From the NCBI GenBank assembly GCA_041875495.1, contig CP112982.1, positions 3,472,001 through 3,536,000 of the forward strand: a stretch of DNA of 64,000 bases, written 5' to 3'. Within the stretch, counting starts at the first letter, position 1; every line of letters begins with the position of its first letter. The position numbers were made by a program, and so were the translations under genes. Source of the stretch: Halomonas sp. CH40 (GTDB lineage Bacteria; Pseudomonadota; Gammaproteobacteria; Pseudomonadales; Halomonadaceae). Below, one piece after another: positions 45,726-54,482 of the stretch. The notes beneath the pieces were generated by a model. That model worked only from the letters and a program-made list of their open reading frames with translations, made no database searches and had not been told where the DNA came from.

Positions 45726-47009
45726 CTAGCGGAAGGCAATATCACGCAGGAACAGCGCAATCTGCGGGAACATGATCAGCAGCGCCGCTGCCAGGATCAG
45801 CATGAAAATAAACGGAGGTGTGCCCTTTATGACTTCAAGGTATGGCCGTTTGAAAATCGCAATCGCAGTAAAGATGTCACACCCGAAGGGCGGTGTCGCC
45901 GAGCCTATCGCCACCTGCAGCGTGATCAGAATCCCCACCAGTACCGGATCAAGGCCAGTAGCCGCGATGGCTGGCGTAAATACAGGTGTCAGTACCAAAA
46001 TCACCACGATAGGGTCAACAAACATGCAGGCCACAAAGAAGGCAATACAGATAGCAATTAATACGCCGGTAGGCCCTGCTTCATTGATACCCACAGCCTC
46101 AAGAATGGCTTGAGGGATCTGGGCAAACGAAATAATCCAGGAGAAGCCGTTGCCGACCGCCACCAGAATAAACACCACTGCCGTAATCAAACCGGTTGAT
46201 TTGGCAATCGCATAGATGTCGTTCATCTTCAACGAACGGAACACCACAAACTCCAGCAATACCGCATAGAGCACACAGGCTGCGGCCGCCTCAGTTGGGC
46301 TGAAGATACCGCCATAGATACCACCGATGATGATCACCGGGAAACCCAGAGGCCATAAGGCCAGACGTACCGCCGAGAAACGCTCTCCCCAACTGGTCTT
46401 GGGTTCAGTGGGCACACCGCGGACACTGGCATAGACAACAGCGTAAACCGTAAACATGGCCAAAATCATTAGGCCAGGGCCAATGCCGGCAATAAACAAT
46501 TCACCGATAGAAGTACCAGACACAATCCCATAAATAATCATGCCGATACTTGGCGGAATCAAAAAGGCGATATCACTGGAGTTAATGATTAGTGCCAGAG
46601 TAAAAGAATCTGAATAGCCAGCTTTGAGCATCCGAGGACGCAATGGAGAACCTACCGCAACCACAGTGGCCTGGGTAGAGCCAGAAACAGCACCGAACAA
46701 GGTACAGGACACTGCCGTGCTTACCGCCAGCCCCCCTTTGATATGACCGATAAAGGCCATCACCATGTTGATCAGCCGATTAGCTGACTGTCCTCGGGTC
46801 ATGATATCCGCCGCCAGAATAAACATCGGCACGGCAATCAGCGAGGCGGGCCGAATTCCGGCCATCAACTGCTGAATCAATGTTTCCATCTGACCCAGCC
46901 CACCAAACATCATGTAAAAGCCGATGATTGACGCAGCAGCCAGCGGAATCATCATGGGAAAGCCCAGCAAGAGTAGGGCAATCATGGTGGTAATCATTAT
47001 TGTCGTCAT
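45726..47009 (-). CDS. teaC: Ectoine TRAP transporter, large membrane subunit TeaC
   Basis: DctM-family subunit, 427 residues and about twelve membrane segments. Landmarks: LLLGFPMMIPLAAASIIGFY, PMFILAADIMTRG, GSPLRPRMLKAGY, FLIPPSIGMIIYG and IIIGGIYGGIFSPTEAAAA. Together with TeaB it forms the sodium-coupled permease that imports ectoine and hydroxyectoine delivered by TeaA. It begins after the teaB stop with a GGGGG run as its ribosome site. Confidence 0.94.
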   Translation of the reverse strand: MTTIMITTMIALLLLGFPMMIPLAAASIIGFYMMFGGLGQMETLIQQLMAGIRPASLIAVPMFILAADIMTRGQSANRLINMVMAFIGHIKGGLAVSTAVSCTLFGAVSGSTQATVVAVGSPLRPRMLKAGYSDSFTLALIINSSDIAFLIPPSIGMIIYGIVSGTSIGELFIAGIGPGLMILAMFTVYAVVYASVRGVPTEPKTSWGERFSAVRLALWPLGFPVIIIGGIYGGIFSPTEAAAACVLYAVLLEFVVFRSLKMNDIYAIAKSTGLITAVVFILVAVGNGFSWIISFAQIPQAILEAVGINEAGPTGVLIAICIAFFVACMFVDPIVVILVLTPVFTPAIAATGLDPVLVGILITLQVAIGSATPPFGCDIFTAIAIFKRPYLEVIKGTPPFIFMLILAAALLIMFPQIALFLRDIAFR

Positions 47010-47038
47010 TTTTTATTCCCCCGGGCAATTTGGTTGCA

Positions 47039-47617
47039 TCAGACTTCCGTTTCTGTGTCCTTGTAACCGTCGACGACCGAGGTCGACAAATAGACATCAT
47101 GCGATCTGAGGTTTTTGATGGCTGTAAACAAGTACTGTAGGCCAGTGACAAAAAAGCCTAGGGGCACCCAGATATAGATAATATAAATTGGAAAGCCAAG
47201 TGCGGGTAAGATGCGTCCTCTGTCATATAGGGTGAGAATATAATGAACAGAGTAATAAGCCAGGAAAAACATCACCAGAGAGGTGAAAAGCGCGATTATC
47301 ACCATCAAGACACGGCGTCCTCCCACTGGAAGAGAATCATAGATGGCAGACATACGTATGTGGCGCCCATGACGCGCTGCATACCCAATACCCGCAAAGG
47401 TAATCATGATGATCAGGATACGATTGACCTCACCGGTGAAAAACAAGCTTTCCCCGAGCAGAAAGCGTCCGATGACATTGGCGACGGTATTGGTGGCCAT
47501 TAATAATACGCCGACAGCGAGAATTATCGCTTCAAACTTACTTATCAGCGTGTCAATGCTACCCAGAATACCGGGCAGGCCAGAGGAATAATGCTTTTCA
47601 GCTTCTTCGTCGGTCAT
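47039..47617 (-). CDS. teaB: Ectoine TRAP transporter, small membrane subunit TeaB
   Basis: DctQ-family small subunit with four membrane segments (about 192 residues from my start). The start MTDEEAEKHY is chosen because GAAGGGAG lies seven bases upstream; starts at 47641 (MSAEGSAA) and 47653 are also in frame. The core RFLLGESLFFTGEVNRILII and GRHIRMSAIYDSLP are DctQ-like. It lies between teaA and teaC. Confidence 0.9.
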   Translation of the reverse strand: MTDEEAEKHYSSGLPGILGSIDTLISKFEAIILAVGVLLMATNTVANVIGRFLLGESLFFTGEVNRILIIMITFAGIGYAARHGRHIRMSAIYDSLPVGGRRVLMVIIALFTSLVMFFLAYYSVHYILTLYDRGRILPALGFPIYIIYIWVPLGFFVTGLQYLFTAIKNLRSHDVYLSTSVVDGYKDTETEV

Positions 47618-47743
47618 GGCCGCGCTCCCTTCAGCAGACATGGTTAAAATCAAATAGCCTTCTCAATATCGTATTCGCTGCTACGTCTTGATAACTAATG
47701 CTGGATAGGTACCAGCACTAACCAAGAAGGCTGGAAACAAAAC

Positions 47744-47764
47744 GGGGGCAGCCTAGCTGCCCCC
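47744..47764 (-). terminator. Hairpin between teaA and teaB
   Basis: GGGGGCAGC, three-base loop, GCTGCCCCC; on the minus strand it is followed by GTTTTGTTT. A strong attenuator or 3' protector placed 24 bases after the teaA stop, likely to favour excess TeaA. Confidence 0.8.
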
Positions 47765-47788
47765 AGATGGTGCGGGTGAAACGTCCAA

Positions 47789-48856
47789 TCAATTTCCCTG
47801 GTTTGTCTCGACTTCCTCAGAAGCCTCATCTTGCTGAACCGCCTTGAGATCAGCCTTGAACTGATTCAGCAGCTCCTCACCTTGCTCGCCGGTCATTTCA
47901 ATGAATTCTTCTTCAACCTGGGGGGCGCGCTGCTTGAAAGCTTCAATCTGTTCGTCATTCAGGCGGGTGACAGTAACTTCATCTGAAGCTGCCTGGATTT
48001 TTTCAAGCGACTCTTCGGAAAGACCTTGAATGTGCTCAATGGTGTGCTCATAGGCCGCATCAGAAGCCGCTTGCACCAGTTGCTGATCTTCTTCGGACAA
48101 GCCTTCGTAAAAATCCTGATTGGCCATCATGGCAGTTGTGAACCAACCATGGCTGGTAAACGTCAGGTGAGGAGACACTTCATACAGACCACCGGATTCA
48201 ATCCAGAAAATCGGATTTTCCTGACCATCGATAATGCCCGTCTGCAGGCCACCATAGACTTCACCCCAGGGCAACGGTGTCGGCGTAGCACCAAAAGCAC
48301 TGTAAGTTTCGGCCAACAACGGGTTGGTCATGGTGCGAATTTTCTTGTTATCAAAGTCTTCGGGCGACGTGATTGGCTCATCAGCCGTGACGACCATTTC
48401 ACCTTCAGGATACATCTGAAGCAGCTCTAGCCCATGTTCGGCGTAGAGCTCGGGGAACATTTCATTGATTGCCTTACTCTCGTCAAAGAATTCAAGCACC
48501 GTGTCCATATCCGTAGGCATCAGATAAGGAATAAAAAAGATCTGTGCTTCCGGGATCAAGGCACCGGTAAAACCGGGCGACTGATTAACAAATTGCAGAA
48601 TACCACTTTGTGTCTGTGACATGATGTCATCAGACTCGCCCAGCTCGCCAAAACGATAGACTTGAACGCTATGCTCGGAATTTTCTTCAATATATTCTTT
48701 GAACGCATAGGCAAATACATCCTGTACGTCGCCTTCATATTCTTCATGGGCGTAACGCCAGTTTTCCGCAGAGGCAGCAGATGAAAGACCCAGCAATAAA
48801 GCGCTTACGCTTGCCGTAGTAAGTAGCTTGGTAGTAACAGACTTATTCGACTTCAT
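47789..48856 (-). CDS. teaA: Ectoine/hydroxyectoine-binding protein TeaA
   Basis: Periplasmic DctP-family receptor of the osmoregulated ectoine TRAP transporter. Signal peptide 1-30 (ASVSALLLGLSSAASA), then ENWRYAHEEYEGDVQDVFAY, which is nearly the mature start of H. elongata TeaA; FGELGESDDIM, MPTDMDTVLEFFDESKAIN and GLQTGIIDGQENPIFWIESG also match. 355 residues; the last ~14 are an acidic extension. First gene of the operon; the upstream 209 bases are AT-rich, as expected for an osmoregulated promoter, but no clear -35/-10 can be chosen. Confidence 0.96.
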   Translation of the reverse strand: MKSNKSVTTKLLTTASVSALLLGLSSAASAENWRYAHEEYEGDVQDVFAYAFKEYIEENSEHSVQVYRFGELGESDDIMSQTQSGILQFVNQSPGFTGALIPEAQIFFIPYLMPTDMDTVLEFFDESKAINEMFPELYAEHGLELLQMYPEGEMVVTADEPITSPEDFDNKKIRTMTNPLLAETYSAFGATPTPLPWGEVYGGLQTGIIDGQENPIFWIESGGLYEVSPHLTFTSHGWFTTAMMANQDFYEGLSEEDQQLVQAASDAAYEHTIEHIQGLSEESLEKIQAASDEVTVTRLNDEQIEAFKQRAPQVEEEFIEMTGEQGEELLNQFKADLKAVQQDEASEEVETNQGN

Positions 48857-49065
48857 GCGTTATTCCCCGTTCCAATGGTGTGCAGTGATTACTTGCAATA
48901 ACGGTTCGCAATGACTCACTTCACATTAATCTGTTTTGATCCTGAAGCAAACAGCAACAGTGTTAAATGTTATAAAGCAATCCTACTAATATTTAATATT
49001 CAACAATATACGTTGGACTGCGCCAGTTCATTCTCAGCATCAAACAAAACTAACTAATTTTCAGG

Positions 49066-49647
49066 CTAGCGCGCCCTTATCAAGGGGTCAAGCCGCGACG
49101 CGATGATTGACCAGGCATTATCGGCAACAGATGAAGAATTAATTGATGAATTACTAATATTATCTAAATGTGACGAAAAAGCATGCAATTTCAACCATTC
49201 TGCAAGCTCTTGCGTTGATCGTGATTCGCTAGACAGGCTCTTCATTGCCTGTTCATGGCATTGCCCCCACTCCTGCCAGCGTTGAAGGTTTTCACGCTCG
49301 GCCAACAACTCTGCCTTTTTAATGGTGTTGCGCAGTTCCGCCACGCTGGAATCCGCTCCAGCCCTTACGGCATCATGCTTTAACGCTTGACGAAGCTGAC
49401 GCAACACGGCGGTGATATCCGTTTGCCAGCGGCTTCTTTCACGCCGCTCAATGGCTAGCGCTTGAGGATTCGCTTCAAAGCCATAAATAAATAGCCAGCT
49501 ATGAAATAATACTTCACACACATCCACACCCTCTTCATCCTGCAGGCACAGAAAAGCGGCCTCGACATCCGGCAAGGCATAAAAACGCAGAGCAAAGGCC
49601 CACAGGGAATCCTGCTGAAGCGCTGTCAATCGGGTAGAATTGTCCAT
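49066..49647 (-). CDS. TIGR02444/DUF2390 family protein
   Basis: A 193-residue protein of an uncharacterised gammaproteobacterial family (TIGR02444). The hallmark block is SLWAFALRFYALPDVEAAFL followed by LQDEEGVDVCEVLFHSW. Homologs are often next to the ABC-F gene yheS, as here, divergently. The start is ATG 49647, one codon after a TTG that would also be in frame. The C-terminal third is Ser-rich. No function assigned. Confidence 0.82.
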   Translation of the reverse strand: MDNSTRLTALQQDSLWAFALRFYALPDVEAAFLCLQDEEGVDVCEVLFHSWLFIYGFEANPQALAIERRERSRWQTDITAVLRQLRQALKHDAVRAGADSSVAELRNTIKKAELLAERENLQRWQEWGQCHEQAMKSLSSESRSTQELAEWLKLHAFSSHLDNISNSSINSSSVADNAWSIIASRLDPLIRAR

Positions 49648-49676
49648 CAATCGCTAACCTCTTTTCGGGAGAACGC

Positions 49677-51635
49677 ATGATCGCACTGCGCCAGGTCGCG
49701 CTACAACGCGGCACACAACGGCTACTCGATAACGCTGACCTTACTCTCAACGATGGCGTTAAAGCCGGCATTATCGGCGCCAATGGCGCGGGCAAATCCA
49801 GCCTGTTCAAGCTCTTGCTGGGCGAACTGGGCGTGGATCAGGGCGAGATTGAAATGAGCGGCAATCAGCGCATTGCCCACATGGCCCAGGAAGTGGATGC
49901 CCTTGACCGCGCCATTATCGATTATGTGTTGGACGGTGACATCGCCTTGCGCCGGGCACAAGCCGACCTGGCGGAGGCCCAGGTCTCAGGGGCCGCCCAC
50001 CGCGAAGCGGAGCTGCATGGCCTGATTGAAACCCTGGACGGCTACCGCGCAGAATCACGCGCCGCTCAGCTACTGGTCGGCCTGGGGTTTGTACAGGCGG
50101 ATCTGCAGCGTCCGCTGTCCGATTTTTCCGGCGGTTGGCGCATGCGCGTCAACCTGGCCCGCACCCTGTTCATGCCATCTGACCTTCTGCTACTCGATGA
50201 GCCTACCAACCACCTGGATCTTGATGCCCTGCTGTGGCTGGAACAGTGGCTGACCCGCTACCCGGGCACCTTGCTGCTGATTTCCCATGATCGTGATTTT
50301 CTCGACGCCGTCTGTGACCATATTGTGCATATGCACCAGCAAAGCGTAGAGCTCTACCGGGGCAACTACTCGCGCTTTGAACGCACCCGGGCTGAAAAAC
50401 TCGCCTTGCAGCGCGCAGAAGCGGCCAAGCAGCAGGCTCGGCGCGAAGAGATCGAGCGATTTATCAACCGCTTCAAGGCCCAGGCCACCAAGGCCCGCCA
50501 GGCCCAAAGCCGGGTCAAGATGCTTGAGCGCATGGGCGATATTGCCATTGCCCATGTGGATTCGCCTTTCCACTTTCGCCTGCCTGCCGCCGATAAAACC
50601 TCGCACCCCTTATTAGTGCTGGATCAGGCCCAGCTGGGTTACCAAAGTAGAGAGGGTGATATCGTCCAGCTGGATAAGGTCAACGTCACGCTATTACCCG
50701 GCAGCCGGATCGGCCTGCTGGGCCCAAATGGGGCGGGTAAATCCACCCTGATCAAGAGCCTGATTGGCCAACTGCCCCTGCTGGCAGGCAAGCGCGTCCC
50801 CGGCGAGCACCTGAAGATTGGGTACTTTGCCCAACATCAGTTGGAAAGCCTGGATATCAACGCGACCCCTTTCATGCACGTTCAGCGCCTGTCGCCTACC
50901 GCCAGCGACCAGGACATCCGCAACTTTCTCGGCGGTTTTGGCTTTGCCGGAGACGATGCCTTTGGCGAGGTAGCCACTTTCTCCGGCGGCGAAAAAGCCC
51001 GCCTGGCACTGGCGCTGGTGGCCTGGCAGAAACCTAACCTGCTGCTGCTTGACGAGCCTACCAACCACCTTGACCTGGAAATGCGCGAAGCGCTGACCGA
51101 GGCGCTGGCCAGCTTCGAGGGCACCGTTATTCTGGTCTCCCACGACCGCCATCTGCTGCGCGCCAGCGTGGATGAATTCTGGCGCGTGGCCGACCACAGG
51201 GTTGAGCCCTTTGATGGCGACCTGGACGACTACCGCCAATGGCTGAAAGAGCGCCTTGAATCACAACGCCGCGATGCCCGCAGTGACAAGAGTGAGCGCC
51301 AGGATCAACAAGCCAGTGGAGACAGCCGCGAAGCGCGCAAGGCGGCGCGTAAAGCCGCTGCAGAGATGCGCGAAAAGCTCAGGCCGATCAAAAAGGTGCG
51401 TGATCAGGCCGAAAAAGCCATGGAAAAGGAACAAAATGCCCTGACGACACTGGAAGAACAGCTGGCTGACCCGGCGCTATACACCGATGCCAGCCGCAAA
51501 GCGGAGCTGACTAACGCACTGGCCAAACAGGCAGATATCAAAGCCCGCCTGGATGACGCCGAACAGCGCTGGCTAGCCGCCGAGGAAGAACTTGAAGCCG
51601 CTGAGGCGGACTTACTGGAAGCTGAAAAGGGTTAA
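49677..51635 (+). CDS. yheS: ABC-F family translation factor YheS
   Basis: Ribosome-associated ABC-F ATPase, 652 residues with two nucleotide-binding domains. Walker A sites GANGAGKSS (near 35) and GPNGAGKST (near 349), signatures FSGGWRMR and FSGGEKARL, Walker B LLLLDEPTNHLDL twice, and the ABC-F interdomain linker. The long charged C-terminal coiled coil (from about 530) is typical of YheS/Uup. It acts on ribosomes, not in membranes. GGGAGAACGC precedes the ATG; it is divergent from the TIGR02444 gene. Confidence 0.92.
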   Translation: MIALRQVALQRGTQRLLDNADLTLNDGVKAGIIGANGAGKSSLFKLLLGELGVDQGEIEMSGNQRIAHMAQEVDALDRAIIDYVLDGDIALRRAQADLAEAQVSGAAHREAELHGLIETLDGYRAESRAAQLLVGLGFVQADLQRPLSDFSGGWRMRVNLARTLFMPSDLLLLDEPTNHLDLDALLWLEQWLTRYPGTLLLISHDRDFLDAVCDHIVHMHQQSVELYRGNYSRFERTRAEKLALQRAEAAKQQARREEIERFINRFKAQATKARQAQSRVKMLERMGDIAIAHVDSPFHFRLPAADKTSHPLLVLDQAQLGYQSREGDIVQLDKVNVTLLPGSRIGLLGPNGAGKSTLIKSLIGQLPLLAGKRVPGEHLKIGYFAQHQLESLDINATPFMHVQRLSPTASDQDIRNFLGGFGFAGDDAFGEVATFSGGEKARLALALVAWQKPNLLLLDEPTNHLDLEMREALTEALASFEGTVILVSHDRHLLRASVDEFWRVADHRVEPFDGDLDDYRQWLKERLESQRRDARSDKSERQDQQASGDSREARKAARKAAAEMREKLRPIKKVRDQAEKAMEKEQNALTTLEEQLADPALYTDASRKAELTNALAKQADIKARLDDAEQRWLAAEEELEAAEADLLEAEKG

Positions 51636-51643
51636 GGCAGTCG

Positions 51644-52081
51644 TCAGCTTTCAAGCATAAAGGTAACGGGGCCATCGTTAACCAGCGCGACCTGCATATT
51701 GGCGCCGAACTCTCCGGTGGCCACCGGCACATCCCCTGATTGCGCCTGGGCCACCAGATAATTGAACAGCCGCTCGCCTTCCTCCGGCGGGGCGGCGCTG
51801 GAAAAACTCGGCCGCAGGCCTTTGCGGGTGCTGGCGGCCAGGGTGAACTGGGAAACCAGTAGCAAGCTACCGCCTGCCTGCTGAACATTGAGGTTCATCT
51901 TACCTTGTGCATCGCTGAACACGCGGTAGTTCAAAAGCTTATGCAGCAGGTTATCGGCACGGGCTTGGTCATCGCCTTTTTCCACTCCCACCAGCACCAG
52001 CAGCCCTTGGTCAATCTGGCCTACAGTCCTGCCCTCAACCTCAACGCTGGCCCGCGTCACTCGCTGTATCAATGCCTTCAT
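51644..52081 (-). CDS. dtd: D-aminoacyl-tRNA deacylase
   Basis: Removes D-amino acids (and Gly from Ala-tRNA) mischarged on tRNA. 145 residues with [30 protein letters not shown] (containing the SQ(x)T signature) and the C-terminal GxP-containing [11 protein letters not shown]. Monocistronic; its stop is eight bases from the convergent yheS stop. Confidence 0.95.
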   Translation of the reverse strand: MKALIQRVTRASVEVEGRTVGQIDQGLLVLVGVEKGDDQARADNLLHKLLNYRVFSDAQGKMNLNVQQAGGSLLLVSQFTLAASTRKGLRPSFSSAAPPEEGERLFNYLVAQAQSGDVPVATGEFGANMQVALVNDGPVTFMLES

Positions 52082-52113
52082 ATTGCCCCAAAGAGTTCAT
52101 CTAAATAGCCGGA

Positions 52114-52686
52114 CTATTGGCGTGCCAGCAGTTCATCACGAAAATCTTCGCCAAGTGGCGTTTCACCCAACCAGATGCCAAACATGGCGCTGGCCGCATC
52201 CGCATCGCCGCCTTCAAACAACACCTCACCGTTCAGGGCCAGCCGCAGCTGCTCGCCATCCCAGCTGAGTACATAGCGGTCACCCTCTTCCACACTGCGA
52301 TAGCGGGCGTTCAGGGCTTCGATATCGTCTTTGACCTGATTGAATTCATACAACGTCAGGTTTTTCTGGATAGTTTCCAGCGTGGCTTCGGCGAAATCTT
52401 CGGCGTCAATATCATGAAAATACGCCAGCTCCAGGCGCCTTGGTACCTCGCTCAGCGGCTGAGGGTCTGTAACACCTTCACCCTGATAGTAGGCCCCGGC
52501 ATAGGCCGTCCAGATCATATACTTGAACACACCGCTGCCTAACAGCTCATAGCGCTGGCCATTTTCTTCTACCGTGCGGCTGAAAGACTCGCCGTTCTCG
52601 GTGACGCTTTCCGCCTGTGCCATTGCGGTTGTGGCCAGAAGCAGCCCAGCTATCAGCCAAGCTGTAAGACGTTTATGAATCCACAT
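52114..52686 (-). CDS. Chalcone isomerase-like exported protein
   Basis: A 190-residue exported protein with a signal peptide at 1-25 and the chalcone-isomerase-like fold (PF16036 type): GSGVFKYMIWTAYAGAYY, RLELAYFHDIDAEDF and MFGIWLGETPLGEDFRDELL. Bacterial members are not known to act on flavonoids; probably fatty-acid or lipid-related or structural. GGAGG precedes the ATG. Monocistronic. Confidence 0.85.
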   Translation of the reverse strand: MWIHKRLTAWLIAGLLLATTAMAQAESVTENGESFSRTVEENGQRYELLGSGVFKYMIWTAYAGAYYQGEGVTDPQPLSEVPRRLELAYFHDIDAEDFAEATLETIQKNLTLYEFNQVKDDIEALNARYRSVEEGDRYVLSWDGEQLRLALNGEVLFEGGDADAASAMFGIWLGETPLGEDFRDELLARQ

Positions 52687-52779
52687 AAAACCTCCACCGA
52701 CGGTAATTAAAGACTCTTATACTTACCATTATTCAGCGTATAAGTTCCGCATAAGCACGATTCTCGATACTCCCCCACA

Positions 52780-52867
52780 CCGTCATTCCCAAATTCCCAC
52801 AAAACTGACATTCCCGACTTCCCCGCAAACTGTCATTCCCGACTTCCCCGCAGTACTGTCATTCCCG
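52780..52867 (+). repeat. Tandem 25-bp repeats at the IS target
   Basis: Copies of CTGTCATTCCCGACTTCCCC, each unit about 25-26 bp (starts at 52780, 52805, 52830 and 52856), run up to the left end of the IS. The last copy is split by the insertion. Confidence 0.85.
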
Positions 52868-54216
52868 GGCTCTTCGTCATTTCATGTGGATTTGGCCTGA
52901 TCAAGCAGGCGGCCCACCGGGCTACCAATCAGGTAAATCATAGCAATGAAATTAGCTTCATTTCGGTAGCCCCGTGCACGTGAACGAGCCGCCTGAAACA
53001 GGCCGTTCATTCCTTCTAGTCGCGCGTTTGTCAGCCCCGAGTGCCAGCGCCTGACTACCGCTTTAGCGTGTCGCTCAAGTGTCTCCAGCGCTTTCCCCAT
53101 CGGCTTCAGTAGAGGCTTCTCAGAAACTGCTGCTTTCATGATTTTTAGGTAGTTCGTGATCCGCCAACGCGCTGCCCTGGGCGTTGACGCTTTCTGGATC
53201 CAGCTTAACTTTTCCTTGATCACCCAAGCATCGGCCGTGGCGCTCTGATCGGCAACCAGCTCCTGAAGTGCCGATATCTGTTTAGGTGTGTGGTTCTCAT
53301 TTTCCAGGCTCTTCAACAGTGCCCAGCGCAGCGACTTGGGGTGTTTCTGCTCGCGGCGTTCTTTCTTGCGCACCTCGTCCAGTCGCTTGGTGAAGGTCTG
53401 CACGATATGGAACCAGTCGACCGTTACCTCCGCCTTGGGAAGAGACTCGGTGACGCCACTAAGGAAAGCAGGTGACATGTCACAGACAACCTCGACCACA
53501 TTGTCCACATCGCCACCATGAGCCGCCAGGAAGGCACTGAACGCCTTGATGGTGTCCTTGCCGCAGCCTGGAACAGCGAAAATCACCGGTTCCTGCTTGC
53601 GCTGCATATCGAGGAACACGGTGACGTAACGATGCCCGCGTCGGGACGCGGTTTCGTCCACGCCAACCATGGTCACATTGGACAGATCCAGCTCTCCCAG
53701 CATGCGGTTCACGTAGTGGTGCACGATGCGCCATAGTCGTTTGTCGGAAATCTCCAACTGCCGGGAGACAGCCAGCACTGGCATCTCCTTGACGAGCGAC
53801 ATGGCCGCCTGCTCGAACAACAGGGTAAAGTCACTGCCGGGCCGCGCCCAGGGCACCTTTATGCGTTTGACGCCATGTTCAGGACACTTTGTACGAGGGA
53901 CGCGAGCATGCAAGTAACAATGGTGCTGAAAGAAGTTCAGATGTCGCCAGGTTTTGTCAGCAAAGTCGTGGGCTTGGCAGGCCTTACCGCACTCTGGACA
54001 GGGATAGAGGCTGCCACGCTCCGCCTCGACATACAGCTCCAGGCGGTGAGGCGACGCAGCGGTATCCAGGTGCTGATCCTTGAGAATCCAGGGCGCTTCC
54101 AGGCCAAGGCCGAGTGTTAAAATCTGGGTGCCGTCCATGTCGTACCTCCTGCTAATATGGAGGCAATATTCTGGCTCAGCTCAGGGGGCGAATTCCACAC
54201 CCAACGACGAAGAGCC
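52868..54216 (-). mobile_element. Complete ISL3-family insertion sequence
   Basis: The element is 1349 bp. Imperfect terminal inverted repeats of about 27 bp start GGCTCTTCGTC on each end (left 52868-52894; right, reverse complement, 54190-54216). A perfect 8-bp target duplication CATTCCCG flanks it (52860-52867 and 54217-54224). One intact transposase gene is inside. The pre-insertion site was a CATTCCCG-containing extragenic repeat. Intact gene, ends and duplication indicate a recent insertion. Confidence 0.93.
52882..54138 (-). CDS. ISL3-family transposase
   Basis: DDE transposase of 418 residues. An N-terminal zinc ribbon (CPECGKACQAHDFADKTWRH) with further cysteine at TKCPEHG, the catalytic domain with GVDETASRRGHRYVTVFLD (first D), VCDMSPAFLSGV (second D) and the C-terminal NARLEGMNGLFQAARSRARG (E). 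AGGAGG precedes its ATG. It fills almost the whole IS. Confidence 0.95.
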   Translation of the reverse strand: MDGTQILTLGLGLEAPWILKDQHLDTAASPHRLELYVEAERGSLYPCPECGKACQAHDFADKTWRHLNFFQHHCYLHARVPRTKCPEHGVKRIKVPWARPGSDFTLLFEQAAMSLVKEMPVLAVSRQLEISDKRLWRIVHHYVNRMLGELDLSNVTMVGVDETASRRGHRYVTVFLDMQRKQEPVIFAVPGCGKDTIKAFSAFLAAHGGDVDNVVEVVCDMSPAFLSGVTESLPKAEVTVDWFHIVQTFTKRLDEVRKKERREQKHPKSLRWALLKSLENENHTPKQISALQELVADQSATADAWVIKEKLSWIQKASTPRAARWRITNYLKIMKAAVSEKPLLKPMGKALETLERHAKAVVRRWHSGLTNARLEGMNGLFQAARSRARGYRNEANFIAMIYLIGSPVGRLLDQAKST

Positions 54217-54234
54217 CATTCCCGAGGGGGTAAT

Positions 54235-54295
54235 CGGGAATCCACCTTGACCTTTGTCAATGCAGCCCCAAAACCAAGGTCAAGATGGATTCCCG
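54235..54295. repeat. Palindromic REP-like element
   Basis: GGGAATCCACCTTGACCT (54236-54253) and AGGTCAAGATGGATTCCC (54277-54294) form an 18-bp inverted repeat with one mismatch, extended by a C/G pair. It is a hairpin-forming extragenic repeat of the CGGGAATCC type. The whole gene-free stretch 54139-54482 is repeats plus the IS end, with nothing coding. Confidence 0.85.
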
Positions 54296-54308
54296 CTAAA
54301 AGCATGCG

Positions 54309-54372
54309 GGAATGACGGGGTGGTGGCGGCGCGCCGGAATGACGGGGTGGCGGCGGCACGCCGGAATGACGG
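54309..54372 (+). repeat. 27-bp tandem repeats
   Basis: Units starting GGAATGACGGGGTGG at 54309 and 54336, with a third partial copy (GGAATGACGG) at 54363. They continue the GGAATGACGG (reverse of CCGTCATTCC) theme seen left of the IS. Confidence 0.85.
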
Positions 54373-54430
54373 AATTGGGGCGGCTCACTATTCACGACGC
54401 GGCTGGGGTGGCCCACTATTCACTATTCAC

Positions 54431-54458
54431 GCCTCACGCCTCACGCCTCACGCCTCAC
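54431..54458 (+). repeat. Heptamer tandem repeat (GCCTCAC)4
   Basis: Four exact copies of GCCTCAC, bracketed by CACTATTCAC-type 9-mers on both sides. The complement GTGAGGC shares GTGAG with the heptamer array at 33853-33887. Confidence 0.9.
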
Positions 54459-54482
54459 TATTCACAACTCCATTCCTACCAA

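Noticed and set aside
45252-48856. Ectoine biosynthesis genes (ectABC) near tea
   Set aside because: No ectA, ectB or ectC is present in the window; only uptake is encoded here.
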